Made by a program: the position numbers and the translations under genes
Assembly: GCA_030635835.1 (NCBI GenBank)
Contig: DAOVYB010000004.1
Coordinates: 1-21,606, forward strand
Length of the DNA stretch: 21,606 nucleotides
Reading direction: 5' to 3'
Origin: Gammaproteobacteria bacterium
Lineage (GTDB): Bacteria > Pseudomonadota > Gammaproteobacteria > UBA6429
Shown: positions 16,296 through 21,606 of the stretch, piece by piece
How the letters are laid out: every line of letters starts with the position of its first letter
Position numbering within the stretch: the first letter of the stretch is position 1
Notes under the pieces: generated by a model
Told to the model about the DNA's origin: nothing
What the model saw: the letters and a program-made list of their open reading frames with translations, nothing else
Databases searched by the model: none

Positions 16296-17357
16296 ATGGG
16301 CGAGTCAATACAAGTTACACCATCAGTTAATACAGCTACAGCACAATCTAAAATGTCATCGTTAGATTCAGCTGATAATGCTGCCTCAACTGACGATTCT
16401 GAGGGTTTTACAGCAGTATTTGCATCTTATACTGAATCTGAAACGGACACAGAAAAACAAAAGCAGGATGAAAATTTAACTGATTTATTACACAAACTGT
16501 TGCCGCAAAATATTTCTGATGATGGCAATTCTTTGCCGCAAGGCGATGCAGCGATCATGTGGCAAGCAGCTATGTTGTTACAACCTGGTGAAAATGTCGC
16601 AACGCATTTGTCATCACCACAATCTCAAAATATTGGTTTATTCGATAATGCGCGTCAGCCCGTATTTAATGCTTCATTGTTAAATCAGGATTATTTCAAC
16701 AATCTTGCTATGCAAAGTAAGACCATCGGTACAAACAGTCTTCCCGCCGGGCTTGCTACAAATAACATTACAGCACAACTCTCAGCGGCACATTTTATTC
16801 CTGAGGCTCATGAATCTCTTTTACTGAATGTGAATGAACAACTTCTACCTATACAGGGAACAAGCACAAGTTTATCCCCCGGTTTAGCTGCAGTCGGCTT
16901 TGCTTCTGCAACTCAGGCAGCGAATACTCAAACACAAATGGCTCCCCTTAATCTTGGACAAAATGCATGGGAAACAAATCTGGGTTCACGTTTGCAAATG
17001 CTAATTGGGCAAAATGTTCAGACAGCAGAAATTAGGTTAGATCCACCTGAGCTTGGTGTATTGGATATAAAAATTAAAGTGTCAAATGATGTTGTAACGG
17101 TAAATATAACAAGTCCACACACACAAGTGAAAGAAGCGCTTGAATCTGCCATTCCGCGTCTGCGGGAAATGTTTGAAGGTAATGGTCTTTCGCTGGGTGA
17201 TGTGAATGTCAGACAAGAGTCATCTTCACAGCAACAACATATGGCAGAAGAAAATGACAATAAATTAATGGGTTTAAGTGAGTCGGAGTTTGATGATGAG
17301 CCCGTTACGATAAACAGAAGAATAGTGAGTGATAATTTGTTGGATTTTTATGCATAA
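16296..17357 (+). CDS. fliK: Flagellar hook-length control protein FliK
   Basis: A 353-residue secreted molecular ruler. It measures the hook and switches the export gate from hook to filament substrates. The long N-terminal part (1-220) is Ser/Gln/Asn-rich, low in conservation and probably extended, as expected for the ruler. The C-terminal switch domain (about 225-310) carries the family core AEIRLDPPELGVLDIKI (244-260) and HTQVKEALESAIPRLREMF. A polar tail follows (310-353). The ATG at 16296 has TGAGGATG upstream. It has its own sigma-54 promoter. Many gammaproteobacteria have fliL-fliM-fliN after fliK. Here the chemotaxis genes follow instead. Confidence 0.95.
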   Translation: MGESIQVTPSVNTATAQSKMSSLDSADNAASTDDSEGFTAVFASYTESETDTEKQKQDENLTDLLHKLLPQNISDDGNSLPQGDAAIMWQAAMLLQPGENVATHLSSPQSQNIGLFDNARQPVFNASLLNQDYFNNLAMQSKTIGTNSLPAGLATNNITAQLSAAHFIPEAHESLLLNVNEQLLPIQGTSTSLSPGLAAVGFASATQAANTQTQMAPLNLGQNAWETNLGSRLQMLIGQNVQTAEIRLDPPELGVLDIKIKVSNDVVTVNITSPHTQVKEALESAIPRLREMFEGNGLSLGDVNVRQESSSQQQHMAEENDNKLMGLSESEFDDEPVTINRRIVSDNLLDFYA

Positions 17358-17369
17358 ATGTTATCAATT

Positions 17370-17390
17370 GTTAAAAATTATTAACTTTTT
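17370..17390 (+). terminator. Weak terminator-like hairpin after fliK
   Basis: GTTAA (17370-17374) pairs with TTAAC (17381-17385) and is followed by TTTTT (17386-17390). The stem is only 5 bp and AT-rich, so activity is doubtful. The position, 12 nt past the fliK stop and before a separate promoter, is right for a terminator. Confidence 0.35.
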
Positions 17391-17410
17391 ATAAATAAAA
17401 TCAAAGCCAT

Positions 17411-17437
17411 TAAAGCTTATATACAATTGGACGATGA
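17411..17437 (+). promoter_or_regulatory. Sigma-28 (FliA)-like promoter for cheY-cheA-cheW
   Basis: TAAAGCTT (17411-17418), an 11-nt spacer, and GACGATGA (17430-17437) compare with the enteric consensus TAAAGTTT-N11-GCCGATAA: 7 of 8 and 6 of 8 matches with exact spacing. The predicted start lies near 17445, about 110 nt before cheY. It is consistent with late-class chemotaxis expression. Confidence 0.65.
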
Positions 17438-17552
17438 TATACATGATATTAAAAAGTTAAATTAAATTTTGTTTCTAAAACAGTAATCATCTAAGGAAAT
17501 TGTTGGAATAAACAAAATGTTATCTATTGATGTAAGATTGGAGATTTTTTAA

Positions 17553-17915
17553 ATGGCGAAAATATTGGCAGTAGACGATTCTGCTTCAATGAGACAAATG
17601 GTGTCATTCACTTTAAAAGGTGCGGGCCATGAAGTAACTGAAGCTGTAGATGGTGTTGATGCATTAGCAAAAGCCAAAGGTGCAACATTCGATCTCGTTA
17701 TCTCAGATGTGAATATGCCAAATATGGACGGCATAACGTTAATCAAAGAATTACGTACATTACCCAGTTTTAAATTTACACCGATGCTAATGCTGACAAC
17801 AGAAAGTACAGCAGATAAAAAACAAGAAGGTAAAGCGGCAGGTGCAACTGGTTGGATTGTTAAACCATTTAATCCAGATCAATTACTGGCAACAGCAAAT
17901 AAAGTACTCGGATAA
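17553..17915 (+). CDS. cheY: Chemotaxis response regulator CheY
   Basis: A 120-residue single receiver domain. It receives phosphate from CheA and binds FliM at the motor. Key residues: D8-D9 acidic pair, phosphoacceptor D52 (LVISDVNMPNMDG), T82/T83, and K104 in WIVKPF. No output domain is attached. The ATG at 17553 follows TTGGAGA. It lies 15 nt before cheA. No cheZ follows, unlike the main Pseudomonas cheYZAB cluster. The cheY-cheA-cheW-receptor order is more like a second type of chemotaxis cluster, but the downstream genes are outside the window. It could alternatively serve as a phosphate sink rather than as the motor-binding CheY. Confidence 0.94.
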   Translation: MAKILAVDDSASMRQMVSFTLKGAGHEVTEAVDGVDALAKAKGATFDLVISDVNMPNMDGITLIKELRTLPSFKFTPMLMLTTESTADKKQEGKAAGATGWIVKPFNPDQLLATANKVLG

Positions 17916-17930
17916 GAACAGGATAAAAAA

Positions 17931-19973
17931 ATGTCTATTGATATGAGTCAGTTTCTGGATACTTTTTATGAAGAAAGTTTCGAAGGCTTAGAAATAATGG
18001 AAACTGAATTACTTGCTCTTGATGTTGGACATGCAGATAACGAAACCATTAATACGATTTTTCGTGCGGCACATTCAATTAAAGGTGGTAGTGGAACTTT
18101 TGGCTTGAATGCAGTTGCTGACTTTACTCATGTCATGGAAACGTTATTAGATGAAATGCGTGATGGTAAACGTCAGGTTACAGAAGAGGCGGTTAATTTA
18201 CTGTTGACAACAGTTGATGTATTACGTGAAATGCTGACGGCATTACGTGAAAATACTGATTTAGATAATGAACGTATTAAAGTCACTCACGATCAATTAG
18301 AAGAATTGCTTGGTTCAGATTCATCCGGAAAGCAAACCTCATCGGAATCTACAACTAATAAGTCAACAGAAGCTGAAGGTTGGCATATCAGTTTTCATCC
18401 TCATTTAGATTTATTTAAAACAGGTAATGACCCTGTGCGAATATTGCGTGAGTTAAGTATACTAGGTGAGCTTGAATCTAAAATGGATTCTGCATCATTG
18501 CCTGAGTTTAATAACTTCGATCCTGAAGAAAGTTATCTGGGATGGGAATTAGAATTAACTGGTTTAATCTCAAAAGCTGAAATTGATGAAGTTTTTGCCT
18601 GGGTTGAAGACGAATGTGATTTAACTATTACTTCAATGTCTTCAATTAAAGATGAAACAGAAATCACCTCTGAAACTATAGAAGTACCTGTTGTTGAAAC
18701 GAAACTCGAAGATAAAACCTCTCCTGTTAATAAAACTCCAAAAATTGAAAAAGCCAAAACAAAAGCAAGTTCAGAAACAGCATCAATAAGAGTGGGTATT
18801 GATAAAGTTGATTCAGTAATTAACCTTGTGGGTGAACTTGTTATTACTCAATCCATGTTAAGTACTTTGGGTGAAAATTTTGATATGAGTAAGGTTAATA
18901 AACTCATTCAGGGTATGGAACAACTTGAATTAAATACACGTGAATTACAAGAACAAGTTATGCGCATGCGTATGATGCCTATCAATTTTGCTTTCCAACG
19001 TTTTCCTCGACTTGTGCATGATATGAGTCAAAAAATGGGCAAAAACATTGAATTAAAAATGACTGGTGAACAAACAGAACTTGATAAAACAGTAATGGAA
19101 AAAATTGGTGATCCATTAGTGCATTTAGTTCGTAACAGTTTGGATCATGGAATCGAAACACCTGAAAAACGTAAAGAAGCAGGCAAACCTGAAACAGCTA
19201 TCTTAGGACTCAATGCATACCATCAAGGTGGCAATATTGTTATTGAAGTAACGGATGATGGTGCAGGTCTCAATGAAGAAAGAGTATTAGAAAAAGCCAT
19301 TGAACAAGGTCTGGTTCCACCCGATGCGGTACTTGAAGCCTCAAAAATTCATGAGCTTATTTTATTACCTGGTTTCTCTACAGCAGAAACGATTACAGAT
19401 GTATCTGGCCGTGGTGTCGGTATGGATGTTGTGGTCAAAAATATTAGAAGCTTGGGCGGTACATTAGAAGTTTGGTCTAAACAAGGTGAAGGAAGTAAGT
19501 TTACTATTCGCCTGCCATTAACCTTAGCAATTCTTGATGGCCAAACTGTCGCGGTGGGTGATGAAGATTATATTATTCCACTTATCTCCATAGTTGAATC
19601 AATTCAATTAAAGCCCGACATGCTTAATGTTGTCGTGGGTAAAGGTGAAACCTTTAAATTACGTGATGAACATCTTCCAATTATTCGATTACACAATATT
19701 TTAGGCGGTAATCCTCGTACAACAAATTTGGTTGAGGGTTTACTCGTTGTGGTTGAATCTGATGGACGAAAAATCGGGTTATTTGTTGATGAGCTAAAAG
19801 GTCAGCAACAAGTAGTAATCAAATCACTTGAAGCAAATTATAAACGAATTGAAGGTATATCAGGTGCCACCATTCTTGGAGATGGTTCGGTCGCACTAAT
19901 TGTTGATATTCCAGGATTGATTAGTTTGTCAAATCAGGAGATGGCAACTGATCATCTTAAAAAGAGTGCATAA
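17931..19973 (+). CDS. cheA: Chemotaxis histidine kinase CheA
   Basis: A 680-residue cytosolic kinase coupled to chemoreceptors through CheW. P1/HPt domain (about 1-128) with phosphorylated His48 (FRAAHSIKGGSGTFG). A P2-like region (about 149-235) begins GWHISFHPHLDLFKTGNDP and includes DPVRILRELSILG. An Asp/Glu/Lys/Ser-rich linker (236-284) leads to P3 dimerisation (about 285-345). P4 kinase motifs: N-box HLVRNSLDHGIE (398-409), G1 DDGAGL (442-447), G2 GRGVGMDVV (493-501). P5, the CheW-like domain, covers about 530-670. The start is ATG 17931 with AGGA upstream. All catalytic motifs are intact. cheW follows after 11 nt. Confidence 0.97.
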   Translation: MSIDMSQFLDTFYEESFEGLEIMETELLALDVGHADNETINTIFRAAHSIKGGSGTFGLNAVADFTHVMETLLDEMRDGKRQVTEEAVNLLLTTVDVLREMLTALRENTDLDNERIKVTHDQLEELLGSDSSGKQTSSESTTNKSTEAEGWHISFHPHLDLFKTGNDPVRILRELSILGELESKMDSASLPEFNNFDPEESYLGWELELTGLISKAEIDEVFAWVEDECDLTITSMSSIKDETEITSETIEVPVVETKLEDKTSPVNKTPKIEKAKTKASSETASIRVGIDKVDSVINLVGELVITQSMLSTLGENFDMSKVNKLIQGMEQLELNTRELQEQVMRMRMMPINFAFQRFPRLVHDMSQKMGKNIELKMTGEQTELDKTVMEKIGDPLVHLVRNSLDHGIETPEKRKEAGKPETAILGLNAYHQGGNIVIEVTDDGAGLNEERVLEKAIEQGLVPPDAVLEASKIHELILLPGFSTAETITDVSGRGVGMDVVVKNIRSLGGTLEVWSKQGEGSKFTIRLPLTLAILDGQTVAVGDEDYIIPLISIVESIQLKPDMLNVVVGKGETFKLRDEHLPIIRLHNILGGNPRTTNLVEGLLVVVESDGRKIGLFVDELKGQQQVVIKSLEANYKRIEGISGATILGDGSVALIVDIPGLISLSNQEMATDHLKKSA

Positions 19974-19984
19974 AGAGAAAACTT

Positions 19985-20551
19985 ATGACAACAAACATTG
20001 CAACAGCACAGAGTACAAACAATATGAGTGATGCGACTGATATAACAAAATTAGAAGGCGAGGGAACACAGTTTCTAACCTTTATATTAGACAATGAAGC
20101 TTATGGTGTAGAAATTCTACGCGTTCAGGAGATCAAGGGTTGGACACCTGTAACGCGCATTCCAAACACGCCGGAATATATGCAGGGAGTGTTAAATCTT
20201 CGTGGAACCATTGTGCCGATAGTTGATATGCGTATGCGTTTTGATTTACAACAAATTGAATATACACCTATTACCGTCATTATTGTTTTATCGGTAAAAA
20301 GTGTAAATGGTGAGCGGGTTATTGGTCTGGTTGTCGACAGTGTGTCTGATGTTATTGATGTTAATGCTAAAGACATTAAGGCAACACCAGATTTTGGAAC
20401 AACACTTAATACAGAGTTTATAAACGGTCTGGCAACCAGTGCTGAGAATATGGTGATGTTACTTGATGTTGATAAATTATTATCAGTAGATGAAATGACC
20501 GCATTAGCACAGATTAGCAATGCAAATACAGACGTTAAATCCGAAGAATAA
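19985..20551 (+). CDS. cheW: Chemotaxis coupling protein CheW
   Basis: A 188-residue scaffold protein of SH3-like fold linking receptors to CheA. The core runs from about 27 to 175: QFLTFILDNEAYGVEILRVQEI, then the family motifs GWTPVTRIPNTPEYMQGVLN (a 20-residue stretch) and LRGTIVPIVDMRMRF. The final VDSVSDVIDV and MVMLLDVDKLL elements close the fold. An N-terminal Thr/Ala/Asn-rich extension of about 25 residues is longer than in typical 155-165-residue CheW proteins. The ATG at 19985 follows AGAGAAAA. It is in the cheY-cheA operon. The receptor gene starts 131 nt later. Confidence 0.96.
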   Translation: MTTNIATAQSTNNMSDATDITKLEGEGTQFLTFILDNEAYGVEILRVQEIKGWTPVTRIPNTPEYMQGVLNLRGTIVPIVDMRMRFDLQQIEYTPITVIIVLSVKSVNGERVIGLVVDSVSDVIDVNAKDIKATPDFGTTLNTEFINGLATSAENMVMLLDVDKLLSVDEMTALAQISNANTDVKSEE

Positions 20552-20682
20552 TTGGCAAATAAAAAATATTATTTAAAAGAGAGTTTAAACATAACGACAA
20601 ACATTGAAGCCCTGTTTCATTTATTAGATTTTATATGAAGGTGTAAATGTGAAGTATAGAAGTAAAGCAAAGGAGCTTTAAA

Positions 20683-21606
20683 ATGAAATGGTTAATTGAT
20701 CTAGGTATAGGCAAAAAAATTGCAGGGGGCTTTGGTTTTATGGCCTTGATAATGATTATTACGGTTGTAATAGCCTTCGTTCGTATTAGCTCAAATCAGG
20801 AGATTAATACGCGCGTGTTTGAACTACGTACTCCAACTGTACTGGCTTCCAACCATATGTTGAACGGGATTAATCACTCTCTGGCAGCATTACGTGGATA
20901 TATGATCCTCGGTGCGGATAAATTCAAAACAGGGAGAGCTAAAGCCTGGCAAAACATTGATGATGCTTATGTCCGGATGACGAAATATTCCAGGAACTGG
21001 ACTAACCCGGCGAATGTTAAAAAATTAAAAGCAATGGGTGAAGTTTTAAAAGAATTCAAAGTTGCACAACAAGAAATCGAAGATATTAGTGGCACCATTG
21101 ATAACACTCCGGCGACTAAAATTCTTGTAACAGAAGCGGCACCTCAAGCAGCTATCATGGTGGCTGAAATTACCAATATTATTAATATGGAAGCGAAGTT
21201 AGCAGCAACTCCACAACGTAAAGCATTATTAGGCATGATGGCGGATGTTCGTGGTACTACAGGTTTGTCTCTGGCAAATATCCGTGCTTTCCTTTTGACT
21301 GGTGATGAAAAATTCAGTAAAACTTTTGACAAGTTTTGGGCTAAAAATATTAAGCGTTTCGGAGACTTATCAAAAAATTCTCACCTTCTTTCGCCAGAAC
21401 AAAAAACATCATTTAAAAAATTCTCTAAAGCACGTGCTGAGTTTAAAGACTTACCACCAAAAATGTTCAAAATTCGTGGTGGCAAAGGCTGGAATATGGC
21501 AAATCTCTGGTTAGGTACTAAAGCTGCTCCACGTGCAGGTAAATTAGTTAAAAGCCTGACTGCGATGATCAAAAACCAACAAGTTTTGGCTGATACAGAT
21601 ATAAAA
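20683..21606 (+). CDS. Methyl-accepting chemotaxis protein, N-terminal part (truncated by window end)
   Basis: An open frame of 308 codons from ATG 20683 (AAAGGAGC upstream) reaches the window edge without a stop. The N-terminus MKWLIDLGIGKKIAGGFGF is followed by a membrane helix (about 17-35), then a helix-rich extracytoplasmic region. That region contains two copies of a SLAxxRxxxxxGxxKF motif (66-81 and 196-211), 130 residues apart. This two-bundle pattern is what I expect for an HBM-type sensor domain, as in McpS-class receptors for organic acids. The second membrane helix, HAMP and signalling domain are not reached, so the MCP call rests on the sensor layout and on the position after cheW. 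Confidence 0.75.
   Translation, partial: MKWLIDLGIGKKIAGGFGFMALIMIITVVIAFVRISSNQEINTRVFELRTPTVLASNHMLNGINHSLAALRGYMILGADKFKTGRAKAWQNIDDAYVRMTKYSRNWTNPANVKKLKAMGEVLKEFKVAQQEIEDISGTIDNTPATKILVTEAAPQAAIMVAEITNIINMEAKLAATPQRKALLGMMADVRGTTGLSLANIRAFLLTGDEKFSKTFDKFWAKNIKRFGDLSKNSHLLSPEQKTSFKKFSKARAEFKDLPPKMFKIRGGKGWNMANLWLGTKAAPRAGKLVKSLTAMIKNQQVLADTDIK

Noticed and set aside
20125..20520. 131-codon minus-strand frame opposite cheW
   Set aside because: It is a shadow of cheW, whose family motifs are clear on the plus strand. The antisense product has no recognisable domain.

Overview
The window is a co-oriented (+ strand) flagellar and chemotaxis locus from a gammaproteobacterium with moderately AT-rich DNA. 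The gene order (flgL end, fliC, flaG, fliD, fliS, fliT-like, fleQ, fleS, fleR, fliE, fliF, fliG, fliH, fliI, fliJ, fliK) and the FleQ/FleS/FleR regulators are typical of polar flagella in the Pseudomonas/Vibrio-type lineages. I cannot name the genus. No gene on the minus strand is convincing.

Layout. 1-127: C-terminal end of FlgL (hook-filament junction). 128-528: 401-nt gap with a perfect 29-bp inverted repeat. 529-5446: filament and cap block (flagellin, FlaG, an enlarged FliD, FliS and a FliT-like small protein). 5695-10243: regulators, with fleQ behind a near-consensus sigma-70 promoter and fleS-fleR behind a sigma-54 promoter. A roughly 180-250-nt repeat-like element lies between fleQ and fleS. 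10385-16007: fliE-F-G-H-I-J, covering the basal body, switch and export ATPase, behind a sigma-54 promoter. 16013-16216: a composite repeat element. 16296-17357: fliK behind a textbook sigma-54 promoter. 17553-21606: cheY, cheA, cheW and the start of a chemoreceptor gene that runs off the window, behind a sigma-28-like promoter.

How it works together. The promoter motifs fit the FleQ hierarchy. Sigma-70 gives FleQ. FleQ with sigma-54 would drive fliD, fleSR, fliE-J and fliK. Sigma-28 (FliA, not in the window) would drive the chemotaxis operon. FleQ keeps every residue I associate with c-di-GMP binding, so flagellar expression is probably c-di-GMP-responsive.

Nothing here looks like a wholly new system. 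The most notable points are a FliD with an apparently duplicated head domain, three different repeat elements that all sit in flagellar regulatory gaps, a hairpin directly in the predicted fliD leader, and the direct fliK-to-cheY junction where fliL-fliM would often be expected.
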